Origin: Photobacterium ganghwense
GTDB taxonomy: Bacteria > Pseudomonadota > Gammaproteobacteria > Enterobacterales > Vibrionaceae
Reading direction: 5' to 3'
NCBI RefSeq assembly: GCF_003025595.1
Contig: NZ_PYMI01000005.1
Coordinates: 1 to 64,000 of the forward strand
DNA: 64,000 nt
In this document: positions 7,922-21,086 of the stretch, one piece after another
Layout of the letters: the number at the start of each line of letters is the position of its first letter
Position numbering within the stretch: position 1 is the first letter of the stretch
Program-made: the position numbers and the translations under genes
The notes under the pieces: generated by a model
Told to the model about the DNA's origin: nothing
Databases searched by the model: none
Seen by the model: the letters and a program-made list of their open reading frames with translations, nothing else

Positions 7922-10492
7922 GTGACAGTAAAAGGCATAGAACAGCACACCCCAATGATGCAGCAATTTTTACGGATCAAGGCGGAAAATCCTGACGTCC
8001 TGCTGTTTTACCGGATGGGTGACTTCTACGAACTATTTTTTGACGACGCCAAGCGGGCATCACAACTGCTGGATATTTCCCTGACCAAACGGGGCTCATC
8101 CAACGGTCAGCCAATCCCTATGGCGGGCGTGCCGTATCATGCCGTTGAAGGTTACCTGGCGCGTCTGGTTCAGCAAGGGGTGTCGGTCGCGATTTGCGAG
8201 CAGATTGGCGATCCAGCAACCAGCAAAGGGCCGGTTGAGCGAAAAGTTGTGCGGATCATTACACCGGGTACTGTCAGTGATGAAGCGCTGCTGAATGAAC
8301 GACACGATAACCTGATCGCAGCTATCTACTACGATGGCGAAACATTCGGCTACGCCACACTGGATATTACGTCCGGGCGTTTCATGCTGACCGAGCCAGA
8401 GACCGAAGAAGCCATGCAAGCCGAACTACAGCGTACCAGTCCGGCAGAAATCCTGTACCCGGAAGACTTTGCGCTACCGGGATTGCTGCAAGGCTACAAA
8501 GGCAGCCGCCGCCGTCCGGTCTGGGAATTTGATCTGGAAACAGCGCGCCAGCAATTAACCATGCAGTTTGGCACCCGAGATCTGGTCGGGTTTGGTGTCG
8601 AACATGCCGAGCGTGGCCTGTGCGCAGCTGGCTGTTTGATGCAATACGTCAAAGATACCCAGCGTACCGCCCTGCCGCACATCCGCGCAATCACTCTGGA
8701 TCGCAAAGATCATGCGGTCATCCTCGATGCCGCAACCCGCCGCAACCTGGAGCTGACCCAGAACCTGGCCGGAGGCTTCGACAATACCCTGGCCGCGGTG
8801 CTGGATAAAACTGCGACCCCAATGGGCAGCCGTCTGCTCAAACGCTGGCTACATCAACCGATTCGTGATCGCCAGCAACTCAATGGCCGCCTGGATGCCA
8901 TTGGGACACTGAAAGATACCGGCATGTTCCTGGATATTGCGGGTGTATTGCGCCATATGGGCGATCTGGAGCGGATTCTAGCTCGTCTTGCCCTGCGCTC
9001 TGCCCGTCCTCGCGATCTGGCGCGAATGCGTACGGCTCTGCAGCACCTGCCGGAGCTGGCCGAACTGCTGGCCGAACTGAACCAGTCACGCATCAGTGAA
9101 CTGGCCACCCTGGCAGCCCCGATGGATGAGCTGTGTGAACTGCTGGAACGTGCCATTATTGAAAATCCGCCGGTCGTGATCCGTGACGGCGGCGTGTTGG
9201 CACCGGGGTACAATACCGAGCTGGACGAATGGCGTGATCTCGCAGACGGGGCAACCAAGTTCCTCGAAGAGCTGGAAGCCAGTGAGCGCGAACGCCATGA
9301 CATTGACAGCCTGAAAGTGGGCTTCAACCAGGTACACGGTTTTTATATTCAGGTCAGCCGCGGTCAGAGCCACCTGGTGCCAAGCCATTATGTACGCCGC
9401 CAGACCCTGAAGAATGCCGAACGCTACATCATTCCTGAACTAAAAGAGCACGAAGACAAGGTTCTGAACTCCAAGTCCAAGGCACTGGCTCTGGAAAAAC
9501 AGCTGTGGGAAGGGCTGTTCGATCAGCTGCTGCCGCACCTGGAGCAGTTGCAAAATACCGCCAGCGCCCTGTCGGAGCTGGATGTCCTGACCAACCTGGC
9601 TGAGCGGGCTGACACCCTTAACTACTGCCGTCCTGAGCTGACGGACACCACAGGCATTGAAATCACTGCCGGCCGCCACCCCGTGGTTGAGCAGGTCCTG
9701 GACGAGCCGTTTATTGCCAACCCAATCTCCCTGCACCGCGATCGTCGCATGCTGATCATTACTGGTCCGAACATGGGCGGTAAATCCACCTATATGCGGC
9801 AAACGGCATTGATCGCCCTGTTGGCACATGTGGGCTCTTTTGTACCGGCAGAAGCCGTGAAAATCGGCCCGCTGGATCGCATTTTCACCCGTATCGGCGC
9901 GTCGGACGATCTGGCATCCGGTCGCTCGACCTTCATGGTGGAAATGACTGAGACCGCTAATATTCTCCATAATGCTACCCAGAACAGTCTGGTCCTGATG
10001 GATGAAATTGGCCGGGGTACCAGCACCTACGACGGGTTGTCACTGGCCTGGGCCAGCGCCGAGTGGCTGGCAGACAAAATTGCGGCCATGACCCTGTTCG
10101 CGACCCACTACTTTGAGCTGACCGAACTGCCATCGCTGATTGACGGCTTGGCGAACGTTCACCTTGATGCGGTTGAACACGGCGACGATATCGCCTTCAT
10201 GCACGCCGTGCAGGAAGGCGCCGCGAGCAAGTCCTACGGTCTGGCAGTCGCCAGTCTGGCCGGGGTACCGAAGTCGGTCATTAAGCGGGCTAAAATCAAG
10301 CTGCAGCAGTTGGAAGCCAGCGGCCATCAGCAGGCTCTGGCACCGGCCAGCAATGCACCGCGTGCCGAACAGCAACTGAGCCTGATCCCTGAGCCAAGCG
10401 AAGTCGAAGAAGCACTGGCCAACCTGAACCCGGATGAATTGACACCGCGTCAGGCACTGGATGAGCTGTATCGCCTGAAGGCCTTGCTGTAA
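7922..10492 (+). CDS. mutS: DNA mismatch repair protein MutS
   Basis: Recognises base mismatches and small loops and recruits MutL. The 856-residue protein has the mismatch-binding domain ([11 protein letters not shown], including the Phe-X-Glu type contact), connector, lever/clamp domains and a C-terminal ABC-type ATPase with Walker [11 protein letters not shown] around residue 616 and [16 protein letters not shown] start with a weak AGG upstream is used. The last residues resemble the MutS tetramerisation helix ([12 protein letters not shown]). It is convergent with rpoS and shares a bidirectional terminator with it. Confidence 0.97.
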   Translation: MTVKGIEQHTPMMQQFLRIKAENPDVLLFYRMGDFYELFFDDAKRASQLLDISLTKRGSSNGQPIPMAGVPYHAVEGYLARLVQQGVSVAICEQIGDPATSKGPVERKVVRIITPGTVSDEALLNERHDNLIAAIYYDGETFGYATLDITSGRFMLTEPETEEAMQAELQRTSPAEILYPEDFALPGLLQGYKGSRRRPVWEFDLETARQQLTMQFGTRDLVGFGVEHAERGLCAAGCLMQYVKDTQRTALPHIRAITLDRKDHAVILDAATRRNLELTQNLAGGFDNTLAAVLDKTATPMGSRLLKRWLHQPIRDRQQLNGRLDAIGTLKDTGMFLDIAGVLRHMGDLERILARLALRSARPRDLARMRTALQHLPELAELLAELNQSRISELATLAAPMDELCELLERAIIENPPVVIRDGGVLAPGYNTELDEWRDLADGATKFLEELEASERERHDIDSLKVGFNQVHGFYIQVSRGQSHLVPSHYVRRQTLKNAERYIIPELKEHEDKVLNSKSKALALEKQLWEGLFDQLLPHLEQLQNTASALSELDVLTNLAERADTLNYCRPELTDTTGIEITAGRHPVVEQVLDEPFIANPISLHRDRRMLIITGPNMGGKSTYMRQTALIALLAHVGSFVPAEAVKIGPLDRIFTRIGASDDLASGRSTFMVEMTETANILHNATQNSLVLMDEIGRGTSTYDGLSLAWASAEWLADKIAAMTLFATHYFELTELPSLIDGLANVHLDAVEHGDDIAFMHAVQEGAASKSYGLAVASLAGVPKSVIKRAKIKLQQLEASGHQQALAPASNAPRAEQQLSLIPEPSEVEEALANLNPDELTPRQALDELYRLKALL

Positions 10493-10516
10493 GCTACGGA
10501 GATTGGTTTCAGACGC

Positions 10517-10549
10517 AAAAAAGGGACATGCCAGGCATCTCCCTTTTTT
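10517..10549. terminator. Bidirectional terminator between mutS and rpoS
   Basis: A strong hairpin: AAAAAAGGGA pairs with TCCCTTTTTT, with an inner ATGCC/GGCAT stem. U-runs on both sides mean it can end both convergent genes. Confidence 0.85.
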
Positions 10550-10669
10550 CATCAATGTCGTATCAAAACGTTCTGGTTGTTTCTGTCTGATTTCTTCTAC
10601 TTAACCCATTGCTGTTCAGCTTGGACAATACTGTCCCAAAAGGTTGTTCAACAAAAACTTAAAGCTGAC

Positions 10670-11662
10670 TTAAAGCTGGCCATGGTTAAACAGAGATTCG
10701 ATATTCAGACCCTGATGGGTCAGCATATCGCGCAGGCGACGCAGACCTTCTACCTGAATCTGGCGGACTCGTTCACGGGTCAGACCGATTTCACGACCGA
10801 CATCTTCCAGGGTCGAGGCTTCATACCCCAGCAGGCCAAAACGTCGAGCCAGCACTTCACGCTGTTTCGGATTCAGCTCTTGCAGCCAGTGTACGATCGA
10901 GGTTTTGATATCGTCATCTTGGGTAGATGTTTCCGGACCACCACCTTTCTCATCCGGGATAATATCCAGCAGGGCTTTTTCAGAATCCCCGCCAATCGGA
11001 TTATCGACAGAGCCGACACGCTCATTGAGGCGCAACATCCGGTTGACGTCATCGACGGATTTATCCAGTTTCAGGGCGATGTCTTCCGCCGTCGGTTCAT
11101 GATCCAGCTTCTGTGCCAGTTCACGGGCGGTACGCAGGTACACATTCAGCTCTTTGACCACATGGATCGGCAAGCGAATAGTACGGGTCTGGTTCATGAT
11201 TGCACGTTCGATGGTCTGGCGGATCCACCAAGTCGCATAGGTCGAGAAGCGAAATCCACGTTCTGGATCGAATTTCTCAACCGCACGGATCAAGCCGAGG
11301 TTACCTTCTTCAACCAGATCCAGCAGCGCCAGACCACGATTGCTGTAACGGCGGGAGATCTTCACCACCAGTCGCAGGTTACTTTCGATCATCCGTTTGC
11401 GAGCCACTTCATCTCCGCGAAGGGCACGCCGTGCGTACAGCACTTCTTCCTCAGCGGTCAGCAGTGGGGAAAAACCAATCTCGCCCAGATAGAGTTGCGT
11501 CGCATCCAGTGCCTTTTGCGATGTTCCGTAGTGGGAGATATCCATCTCCTCATCGCCAACTTCTACCTCTTCGGCCTTGACGTCGATATCTTCGGAGTCA
11601 ATCTCCATATCTTCTTCAAAATCAAAGTCTTCGATATCTGTAGCCGTATTGCTTCTGCTCAT
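10670..11662 (-). CDS. rpoS: RNA polymerase sigma factor RpoS
   Basis: The stationary-phase and general stress sigma factor. The 330-residue length is the same as in E. coli. It has an acidic N-terminus, region 1.2/2 ([53 protein letters not shown]), region 3 and region 4 with helix-turn-helix [21 protein letters not shown] use the ATG at 11662, with GGGAGG just upstream, instead of the longer open frame. It follows nlpD, and in this family the main rpoS promoter lies inside nlpD. Confidence 0.98.
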   Translation of the reverse strand: MSRSNTATDIEDFDFEEDMEIDSEDIDVKAEEVEVGDEEMDISHYGTSQKALDATQLYLGEIGFSPLLTAEEEVLYARRALRGDEVARKRMIESNLRLVVKISRRYSNRGLALLDLVEEGNLGLIRAVEKFDPERGFRFSTYATWWIRQTIERAIMNQTRTIRLPIHVVKELNVYLRTARELAQKLDHEPTAEDIALKLDKSVDDVNRMLRLNERVGSVDNPIGGDSEKALLDIIPDEKGGGPETSTQDDDIKTSIVHWLQELNPKQREVLARRFGLLGYEASTLEDVGREIGLTRERVRQIQVEGLRRLRDMLTHQGLNIESLFNHGQL

Positions 11663-11722
11663 AGCGCCTCCCAGATGGCGAGTTAGCAAAAAAACATTAC
11701 CAACCTGACTATGCCATGTTGA

Positions 11723-12715
11723 CTATCGCGGTAAATAGCGCATCGGATCGACGGATTTACCTTTGTAACGAATCTCAAAATGCAACTTCACGTTACTGGA
11801 ACCAGAACTACCCATGGCAGCTATCTTCTGACCCAGCACAACCTTCTGCTGCTCCTTGACGTATAAATGGTCATTGTGGGCATAGGCGCTGAGGTAATCT
11901 TCGCTGTGCTTGATAATGACCAAGTTGCCATACCCTCGCAATGCGTTACCAGCGTACACCACAACACCGCTGGCTGACGCAGTCACAGGCTGGCCTTTGT
12001 TTCCAGCAATATCTATGCCCTTGTTCCCGTTTTCAGTATTTGAGAACTTGGCAATGATGCGACCTTTCGCCGGCCATGCCCACTCGGCAACTTTGTTGTT
12101 ACTGGAACTCGGCTGAGTTGTAACAACTTTGTTACTTTTAGTGTCTTGAGAGTACCCTTTTGTGCGAGACGGATCAACGTTTTTATCGCTGTTTTTTTGT
12201 TCAACTTTAGGCGTAGACGCTGTCTTCTGGGACTGAGACGGCGTATTTGTGGTAGGTTTCGCTGTCGGCTGATTCTGGGCAGCCGTTTTGTTTGTCGTTT
12301 GGCCTGCAGCAGCTTGTTTCGAAGATGTTACAGAAGTGGTACCGGATGTGCGTTGTGAGCCTGTGGAACCCGCGGCGATCACATTCGGTGCACCTTTGCC
12401 ATATTGCGGAGCATCATATTTAGGCTTCCACAAAGTCAGCTTTTGCCCCGGAAAAATGGTGTAAGGTGCCTTCAGCTTGTTCGCGCTGACAATTTCATCA
12501 ACATTACGGCCGGTAATATACGAAATAAAGTAAAGGGTATCTCCCTTCCTGACTTCGTAATAACTGCCCCGATAGCTGCCCCGCTCAATGCTACTGTAAT
12601 CCTTACCAAGACTGGTTACGGGAGCCGGAGGATGGCTGCTGCATGCTGACAGCGACAAGCTGGCGACCACCGTCACCCATTGCCACCATTTCGCTTGGTT
12701 ATTCTCCATCCCCAT
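11723..12715 (-). CDS. nlpD: Murein hydrolase activator lipoprotein NlpD
   Basis: An outer-membrane lipoprotein that activates amidase AmiC to split septal peptidoglycan. The 330 residues start with a signal peptide ending in the lipobox LSAC, followed by a LysM domain (YEVRKGDTLYFISYITG), a long Ser/Thr/Gln-rich linker (about residues 110-205) and a C-terminal LytM/M23 domain. The zinc ligands are degenerate (NKGIDI where active enzymes have a His), so it is an activator, not a hydrolase. The ribosome site is weak; a start three codons later (MENN) is possible. It lies between pcm and rpoS as in enterics. Confidence 0.94.
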   Translation of the reverse strand: MGMENNQAKWWQWVTVVASLSLSACSSHPPAPVTSLGKDYSSIERGSYRGSYYEVRKGDTLYFISYITGRNVDEIVSANKLKAPYTIFPGQKLTLWKPKYDAPQYGKGAPNVIAAGSTGSQRTSGTTSVTSSKQAAAGQTTNKTAAQNQPTAKPTTNTPSQSQKTASTPKVEQKNSDKNVDPSRTKGYSQDTKSNKVVTTQPSSSNNKVAEWAWPAKGRIIAKFSNTENGNKGIDIAGNKGQPVTASASGVVVYAGNALRGYGNLVIIKHSEDYLSAYAHNDHLYVKEQQKVVLGQKIAAMGSSGSSNVKLHFEIRYKGKSVDPMRYLPR

Positions 12716-12721
12716 AATTTT

Positions 12722-13351
12722 CTACCGTAACTCTCCCGCCACCAACGGCACAAACCGGACTGGTTCGACATCCTGATATGAAAAATGTTCACCCTCACGG
12801 GTGATGACTTTGAGCACCTGACTGTGTACCCCAACCGGGATCACCAGCCGCCCGCCTTCCGCCAGTTGCGCCAGTAACGCAGCTGGAACATCCGAGGCCG
12901 CAGCGGTGACGATAATAGCATCAAACGGCCCTTTACTGGCCCAGCCCTGCCAGCCGTCACCGTGTTTGGTGGCGACATTATGCAGCTCCAGCTGTTTGAG
13001 TCGACGTTTGGCCTGCCATTGCAGTGCCTTGATGCGCTCGACGGAAAACACCTGATCCACCATGTGGGCCAGAACGGCGGTCTGATAACCCGAACCGGTG
13101 CCGATTTCCAGCACCCGGCTATGCGGGGTCAGCGCCAGCAGTTCCGTCATTTTGGCCACAATGTAGGGCTGTGAGATCGTCTGCCCGCTGCCAATCGGCA
13201 AGGCATTATTTTCATAGGCTTTGTGTGACAGTGCTTCGTCAATGAACCGCTCTCGGGGAACGGCTGCCATTGCACGCAGCACATTGTCATTACGGATTCC
13301 CTGCTGGCGCAAATAATTCAGCAGCGAACTCCGCTTTTCCACATAGCGCAT
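12722..13351 (-). CDS. pcm: Protein-L-isoaspartate O-methyltransferase
   Basis: Methylates isoaspartyl residues with SAM to repair aged proteins. The protein has the SAM-binding motif [16 protein letters not shown], the substrate motif [10 protein letters not shown] and RLVIPVG near the C-terminus. I use the ATG at 13351, which gives 209 residues and matches the E. coli length; GTG at 13378 and TTG at 13357 are upstream alternatives. The start lies 2 nt after the surE stop, so translational coupling is likely. Confidence 0.94.
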   Translation of the reverse strand: MRYVEKRSSLLNYLRQQGIRNDNVLRAMAAVPRERFIDEALSHKAYENNALPIGSGQTISQPYIVAKMTELLALTPHSRVLEIGTGSGYQTAVLAHMVDQVFSVERIKALQWQAKRRLKQLELHNVATKHGDGWQGWASKGPFDAIIVTAAASDVPAALLAQLAEGGRLVIPVGVHSQVLKVITREGEHFSYQDVEPVRFVPLVAGELR

Positions 13352-13353
13352 CC

Positions 13354-14100
13354 TCAATTTTTCTCCTGATGAATCCACTCCCGGATGGCCCCGAGCGAAT
13401 CATGCGCCGTCAGGTCTACCTGTAATGGAGTAATCGATACACACCGTTGTTCGATCGCGTAGAAGTCGGTACCCGGCCCGGCATCCTGGCAGGCTCCCGG
13501 CGGGCCCAGCCAATACAGCGGCTTGCCGCGAGGATCCACACCTTTAACCATGTTTTCCGCTCGGTGGCGAGCCCCCAGGCGAGTCACTTGCCAATCACCC
13601 AGTTCATTCATCGGTACGTCAGGAACATTGACGTTAAGAATTTTATTGGTCGGCAGCGGGCGCGTCTGCATGTTCTGCAATATCTGTTTGACCACCTGCG
13701 CTGCCGTTTCAAAATGTGTATCACCGACAAGTGAAACCGCAATCGCCGGCACCCCGAGGAAATGCCCCTCGGTTGCCGCCGCAACGGTACCGGAATAGAG
13801 GACGTCATCCCCCAGATTGGCACCGTGATTGACTCCGGCCACGACAACGTCAGGCCGGTATGCCAACCACTCATTGAGGGCAAAGTGCACACAGTCGGTC
13901 GGGGTGCCTTCCACAGACACCCGACGCTCACCCTCTTCGCGAATACGCAACGGGTAATCCAGGGTTAGCGAATTAGACGCCCCCGAGCGATTGCGATCCG
14001 GGGCCACAACTGTCACTTCCCCCAGCTCACTCAGCACTGATGCCAGGGTATTAATTCCCCTGGCAAAAATCCCGTCATCGTTACTGATCAGAATTCTCAT
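13354..14100 (-). CDS. surE: 5'/3'-nucleotidase SurE
   Basis: A metal-dependent phosphatase of nucleoside monophosphates and short polyphosphate, linked to stationary-phase survival. The 248 residues start with [16 protein letters not shown], carrying the metal-binding Asp pair, followed by [14 protein letters not shown] and [26 protein letters not shown] lies 8 nt before the ATG. The first 20 nt overlap the 3' end of truD. Confidence 0.96.
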   Translation of the reverse strand: MRILISNDDGIFARGINTLASVLSELGEVTVVAPDRNRSGASNSLTLDYPLRIREEGERRVSVEGTPTDCVHFALNEWLAYRPDVVVAGVNHGANLGDDVLYSGTVAAATEGHFLGVPAIAVSLVGDTHFETAAQVVKQILQNMQTRPLPTNKILNVNVPDVPMNELGDWQVTRLGARHRAENMVKGVDPRGKPLYWLGPPGACQDAGPGTDFYAIEQRCVSITPLQVDLTAHDSLGAIREWIHQEKN

Positions 14101-15166
14101 TGTTATTTTCCTTGTCCTCCAGCTCCGGCTCCAGCATCAATTCCCGGACAACCGCCGTGGCAAAGCAGCCGGCAGGCAGAGAGAATGAGACTGTCACCTG
14201 ATCGCCTTCCTGCGCCCAAGCCATATCCGTTGGCTTCAGCAACAATGGGCGACGCTCATGGCGCATCCGGTTATCCCGAATCAGTTTCAGCAGCAGTGGT
14301 TCCTGTTCGACCAGCGCCATTTCAAACGCTTCAGCCTCGCCTGTTGTCGGCAGGGCATTATCTCCCATCATTGGGGCGGTCAGCAGCCAACTGCTGTCAT
14401 CAACAGCCTGCTGCGCAGCGGCCACATCTTCCACTAAGTGACCCGTCATACCGCTTTCCAGCCCGGCATCAGAGCCCGGCTGTAGCCAGTCGCCTGCCAT
14501 AACAGTATGTACCAGTTTCTGTTCAATACGCGCCGACAGAATCATGTTGAACAGCCAGGAGCGTGCTGCAGACAGGTAGAAACTGCGCTTACTTTTATCG
14601 CGTACCCGGAACTCATCGTTACCCCAGGCACGGGCTTTAACCACGTTATTGCCGCTATGACCAAAGCGCTGCTCGCCAAAATAGTTGGGAACCCCGTGAG
14701 CAGCAATGTGCGTCAGTCGCTCCAGCACCGCCTCTGGCTGATCCAAATCGCGCAGGCGTAACTGGAACCAGTTGCCGCTCAGATCGCCTGGACGCAGTTT
14801 CTTATCATGGCGGGCCGTTTCCAGCACTTCGACTCCCGGGTGCTCAGCCACAAACTGAGTCAGATCCGGATCCGGCTTGCCCGGCAGGTGAACACTCAGC
14901 CATTGCTCCGTTACGGCATGGCGATCTTTCAGGCCCGCCCAGCTGACATCGCGCGACTTCACGCCGCACGCTTTTGCCAGTTCGTTCACAACATATTTGG
15001 TGTTCTCACCGGTTTTACGGATTTTCACCATGAAGTGCTCGCCGTGACCAGCGAAATCAAAGCCAAGATTTTCGTTTACGATAAAGTCTTCAGGTTCAAC
15101 TTTGATCCGACCCTGACAGCTGGGTTTACCGTAAAGCCAGCTGAAGTTGTCCATAATACCAGACAT
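14081..15166 (-). CDS. truD: tRNA pseudouridine synthase TruD (U13)
   Basis: Converts uridine 13 of tRNA-Glu to pseudouridine. The 361-residue protein has the TruD signature [16 protein letters not shown] with the catalytic Asp, then [12 protein letters not shown]. The ATG at 15166 places 15 residues before the conserved GKP motif, as in Vibrio TruD; the frame is open 12 codons further (GTG at 15202), but neither start has a good ribosome site. It lies in the ispD-ispF-truD-surE-pcm-nlpD-rpoS order typical of the group. Confidence 0.95.
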   Translation of the reverse strand: MSGIMDNFSWLYGKPSCQGRIKVEPEDFIVNENLGFDFAGHGEHFMVKIRKTGENTKYVVNELAKACGVKSRDVSWAGLKDRHAVTEQWLSVHLPGKPDPDLTQFVAEHPGVEVLETARHDKKLRPGDLSGNWFQLRLRDLDQPEAVLERLTHIAAHGVPNYFGEQRFGHSGNNVVKARAWGNDEFRVRDKSKRSFYLSAARSWLFNMILSARIEQKLVHTVMAGDWLQPGSDAGLESGMTGHLVEDVAAAQQAVDDSSWLLTAPMMGDNALPTTGEAEAFEMALVEQEPLLLKLIRDNRMRHERRPLLLKPTDMAWAQEGDQVTVSFSLPAGCFATAVVRELMLEPELEDKENNNENSDQ

Positions 15167-15230
15167 AGTAATACCATCGCGTTGCAATGAGGCGCCGGCC
15201 ACCCAATCAGCGACCCCCTCATTACAGTCA

Positions 15231-15707
15231 TTATTGTTGAATGATCAGAACCACTGCTTCACAGGCAATGCCCTCTTTGCGCCCGGTAAAACCCAGTCGC
15301 TCAGAAGTGGTCGCTTTCACATTGATGTTGCTGATATCCGTTTCCAGATCGTCAGCGATTGCCTGGCACATCGCGTCAATATGCGGTGCCATTTTGGGTG
15401 CCTGGGCGATAATAGTGACGTCCAGGTTGCCAAGGCGATAGCCCTTGGCCTTCACTTTACTGTATACATCACGCAGCAGAAAACGGCTGTCCGCCCCTTT
15501 CCACTCGGCATCTGTATCCGGGAAATGGCGACCAATATCTCCGGCCCCGATTGCGCCCAGCAGCGCATCACACACAGCGTGCAAGGCGACATCACCGTCA
15601 GAGTGAGCAATCAAACCCTGCTCGTAAGGCACCGCCACCCCGCCAATGATAACCGGCCCTTCGCCACCAAACTTGTGTACATCAAAGCCATGTCCGATTC
15701 GCATCAT
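15231..15707 (-). CDS. ispF: 2-C-methyl-D-erythritol 2,4-cyclodiphosphate synthase
   Basis: Cyclises CDP-methylerythritol phosphate to MEcPP in the MEP isoprenoid pathway. The 158-residue protein starts [13 protein letters not shown] with the zinc-binding Asp/His, then [13 protein letters not shown] and [16 protein letters not shown]. The ATGA overlap with ispD (4 nt) indicates translational coupling. Confidence 0.97.
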   Translation of the reverse strand: MMRIGHGFDVHKFGGEGPVIIGGVAVPYEQGLIAHSDGDVALHAVCDALLGAIGAGDIGRHFPDTDAEWKGADSRFLLRDVYSKVKAKGYRLGNLDVTIIAQAPKMAPHIDAMCQAIADDLETDISNINVKATTSERLGFTGRKEGIACEAVVLIIQQ

Positions 15708-16402
15708 GCTGGATCCCCCAGTAGTTTTGCTAAATAAAATTCCGCCAGTGCCAGATCCTCAGGTTGAGTGACCTTCAGGTTATCGGCGCGCCCTTTCACC
15801 AGGATGGGCATCTGACCGCAATATTCTAACGCCGACGCTTCATCCGTCACGACGGCACCAGCCGCTAAAGCCTGTTCCAGCGCCTGCTTCAGGACACCGG
15901 CCCGAAACATTTGTGGCGTCAGGGCATGCCACAGATCAGCCCTGTCGACCGTTGACGAGATCGCGCCATCGCCATTGCCCCGTTTCATGGTATCGCGTAC
16001 CGGCGCGGCCAGAATCGCCCCGTACGGGCTGGCCTGAGCTTCATCAATCAGGCGCTGCAGATCCTCCGGATGCAAACACGGGCGAGCAGCATCATGCACC
16101 AGTACCCATGCCGCTGGATCTGCCACGACGGCTAATCCGGCAAACACCGAATCGGCCCGCTCAGCCCCACCGTTCACACGTTCAATACGCGGGTCCGTTG
16201 CCAGCGGCAACGTTGGGAAATAAGGGTCATCTTTGCTGATTGCAATCACCACGCGAGTGATTTGCGGATGTTGCAGCAGGCGGTCAACCGTGTGTTCCAG
16301 GATCGTCTTACCGGCAATCTGCAGGTATTGTTTCGGACGGTCAGCGGCCATCCGGCTCCCGACCCCGGCAGCCGGTACGACTGCAATCAAACTTTCTTTC
16401 AT
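15704..16402 (-). CDS. ispD: 2-C-methyl-D-erythritol 4-phosphate cytidylyltransferase
   Basis: Makes CDP-methylerythritol from CTP and MEP. The 232 residues carry the nucleotide-binding motif [30 protein letters not shown] and the TDEASALE segment near residue 185. It follows ftsB and overlaps ispF by 4 nt, so the three genes form one transcription unit. Confidence 0.97.
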   Translation of the reverse strand: MKESLIAVVPAAGVGSRMAADRPKQYLQIAGKTILEHTVDRLLQHPQITRVVIAISKDDPYFPTLPLATDPRIERVNGGAERADSVFAGLAVVADPAAWVLVHDAARPCLHPEDLQRLIDEAQASPYGAILAAPVRDTMKRGNGDGAISSTVDRADLWHALTPQMFRAGVLKQALEQALAAGAVVTDEASALEYCGQMPILVKGRADNLKVTQPEDLALAEFYLAKLLGDPA

Positions 16403-16447
16403 GGGTATCTTTCACTGACGCAGGCACTGCCAGAACGGCGGCACCGA

Positions 16448-16720
16448 TTACGGGCTCACGATTCGGAAGAAGGTTTCTCCCGGTCGAAGCATGCCCAGCT
16501 CGTTACGGGCACGTTCTTCAATGGCTTCCTGACCACGGTTCAAATCATGGATTTCGACATACATCTGCTGATTACGCTGTTGCAGCTCAGCATTCGCCTG
16601 TTTTTGCAGTACAACGTTATCCCGTACCGCCAGGTAGTCCATCATCCCGTTCTTACCCAACCAGAAATCATACTGTAACCAGCCGAGAACCATCAGCAGC
16701 AGCAAGGTAAACAGACGCAT
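16448..16720 (-). CDS. ftsB: Cell division protein FtsB
   Basis: A bitopic septal protein that joins FtsL and FtsQ. The 90-residue protein has a short cytoplasmic N-terminus, one transmembrane helix ([15 protein letters not shown]), a coiled coil (about residues 25-65) and the conserved [16 protein letters not shown] tail. I use the ATG at 16720, with GGAGAGAGGA directly upstream; an in-frame ATG five codons earlier would put this site inside the gene. Confidence 0.93.
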   Translation of the reverse strand: MRLFTLLLLMVLGWLQYDFWLGKNGMMDYLAVRDNVVLQKQANAELQQRNQQMYVEIHDLNRGQEAIEERARNELGMLRPGETFFRIVSP

Positions 16721-16752
16721 TCCTCTCTCCGGCAACGATTGTTAAATCAGAA

Positions 16753-16801
16753 TATGAAGCAACCCCTCTCAGCTAACAGCCTGAAATGCGGTTGCTTCAT
16801 A
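16753..16801 (-). repeat. 12-bp inverted repeat in the ftsB leader
   Basis: TATGAAGCAACC (16753-16764) and its exact complement (16790-16801) are separated by 25 nt, starting 33 bp upstream of the ftsB ATG. No U-run follows on the minus strand, so it is not a usual terminator. It could be an operator or a leader hairpin. Confidence 0.6.
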
Positions 16802-16882
16802 CGATTCATCAGACAGGCAGTCAGCCTGTAATAATCCCACAAAGCGCACTTTGACTCTAGCGCCTGGCTCTTATTCGCCCAT

Positions 16883-16909
16883 AAAAAAACCGCCTCAGTG
16901 AGGCGGTTT
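16883..16909 (-). terminator. Intrinsic terminator of eno
   Basis: ACCGCCTCA and TGAGGCGGT form a perfect stem, followed on the minus strand by seven U. It lies about 40 nt after the eno stop. Confidence 0.9.
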
Positions 16910-16948
16910 CCATCTCAGGCAAGATGCCCGGGTGTCAGAGACAGACGA

Positions 16949-18277
<1,329 letters not shown>

Positions 18278-18286
18278 TTAAAAGCT

Positions 18287-18321
18287 AAAAAAATAGCTGT
18301 AGCTCTTACCGCTACAGCTAT
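18287..18321 (-). terminator. Terminator between pyrG and eno
   Basis: ATAGCTGTAGC and GCTACAGCTAT form a perfect 11-bp stem with a 7-nt loop, followed on the minus strand by seven U. It ends only 36 nt before the eno ATG. Confidence 0.9.
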
Positions 18322-18330
18322 CCGTAATCC

Positions 18331-19974
<1,644 letters not shown>

Positions 19975-20080
19975 TTACCTGGAAGATTGGTATAGAGGAT
20001 ATAAAAAGTATCTGGACGGGAAATTAGTATACCAGACACACTTTATCGCCACAACGTGAAAACTATCACAGCAGGATTGG

Positions 20081-20154
20081 TTTTTTTTTGTTTCAAATCA
20101 ATTCTGCCTGTCAGGGGCGTTAATAATAACAATGTTGATCAGATAACGCCCTGA
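20081..20154 (-). repeat. Inverted repeat and A9 tract in the pyrG upstream gap
   Basis: TCAGGGGCGTTA (20111-20122) pairs with TAACGCCCTGA (20144-20154) with one bulged base; the minus-strand sequence then has nine consecutive A (20081-20089). There is no U-tract, so this is not a normal terminator of mazG. It lies in the 211-bp gap before pyrG and may be part of its leader. Confidence 0.45.
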
Positions 20155-20182
20155 TTCCCCGTATGGCAAGCCCTGTTTGCAC

Positions 20183-20998
20183 TTACCGTGTGCCCTTTTT
20201 CTCCCGCACTTTTACCTCATCCCAGATGCGATCCAGCTGCTCCAGGCTGCAGTCGTCAAGTTGCTTTCCTTGTTCTAGCACAGTTTGTTCAACTTGGCGA
20301 AACCGGCGCTCGAATTTCTGGTTAGCCCGGGCCAGCGCCTGCTCCGGTTTGACCTTAAGGTGGCGACTTAAATTGGCCACCGCGAACAACAGATCCCCCA
20401 TTTCTTCTTCAATGCGATCCTGATCCCGCGTGGCCTGAACGGCTTCTTCCATCACTTCTTCAATCTCTTCACGCACTTTGTCGACCACCGGCCCGAGTGT
20501 CTCCCAGTCAAAGCCATGACTGGCACAGCGCTTCTGGATTTTCTCTGCCCGGCTCAGCGCTGGCAGCGCCAGGGGAATATTTGCCAGCACACTGTGATCC
20601 TCACCTTTGGCAGCACGCTCTTTGGCTTTTTCCGCTTCCCAGTTAGCATGAATGGCCGACTCATCGGCAAACTCGGTTTGGCTGAACACATGAGGGTGAC
20701 GGCGGATCAGTTTATCGTTAATGCCGGCCACAACCTGGTCAAAATCAAACAGCCCCTGCTCTTTGCCCAACTGGCTGTAAAACACCACCTGAAACAGCAA
20801 ATCGCCCAGCTCCTCTCGCACGTCATCCCAGTTTCGCTGGGCAATGGCGTCCGCCACTTCGTACGCTTCTTCCAGTGTGTGCGGCACGATGGTGGCAAAA
20901 GTCTGTTTCAGATCCCACGGGCATCCCTGCTGCGGGTCGCGCAAGGTGGCCATAATGTCAATCAGTTGCTCGATCGGAGCAGGTTTCGCGTTACTCAT
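20183..20998 (-). CDS. mazG: Nucleoside triphosphate pyrophosphohydrolase MazG
   Basis: Hydrolyses NTPs and dNTPs to monophosphates and affects ppGpp level and survival under starvation. The 271-residue protein has two MazG helical domains: LRDPQQGCPWDLKQTF with EEAYEVADAI and EELGDLLFQVVFYS, then a second metal site EEIEEVMEEAV with EEEMGDLLFAVANLSRHL. The ATG at 20998 gives a length close to E. coli (263). The ribosome site is weak, and the frame stays open upstream into the relA terminator, which excludes the longer form. It sits behind relA as in E. coli. Confidence 0.94.
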   Translation of the reverse strand: MSNAKPAPIEQLIDIMATLRDPQQGCPWDLKQTFATIVPHTLEEAYEVADAIAQRNWDDVREELGDLLFQVVFYSQLGKEQGLFDFDQVVAGINDKLIRRHPHVFSQTEFADESAIHANWEAEKAKERAAKGEDHSVLANIPLALPALSRAEKIQKRCASHGFDWETLGPVVDKVREEIEEVMEEAVQATRDQDRIEEEMGDLLFAVANLSRHLKVKPEQALARANQKFERRFRQVEQTVLEQGKQLDDCSLEQLDRIWDEVKVREKKGTR

Positions 20999-21044
20999 GG
21001 TAGCTGGAGTCTCGGTTGAATGGTTCAGTGGAACGGTTAAAAAC

Positions 21045-21074
21045 AAAAGCGGGCCGCCGTGGCTTCCCGCTTTT
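21045..21074 (-). terminator. Terminator after relA
   Basis: AAAAGCGGG and CCCGCTTTT are complementary with a 12-nt loop; on the minus strand the stem ends in TTTTGTTTTT. It separates relA from mazG. Confidence 0.75.
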
Positions 21075-21086
21075 GATTGCTGAGTG

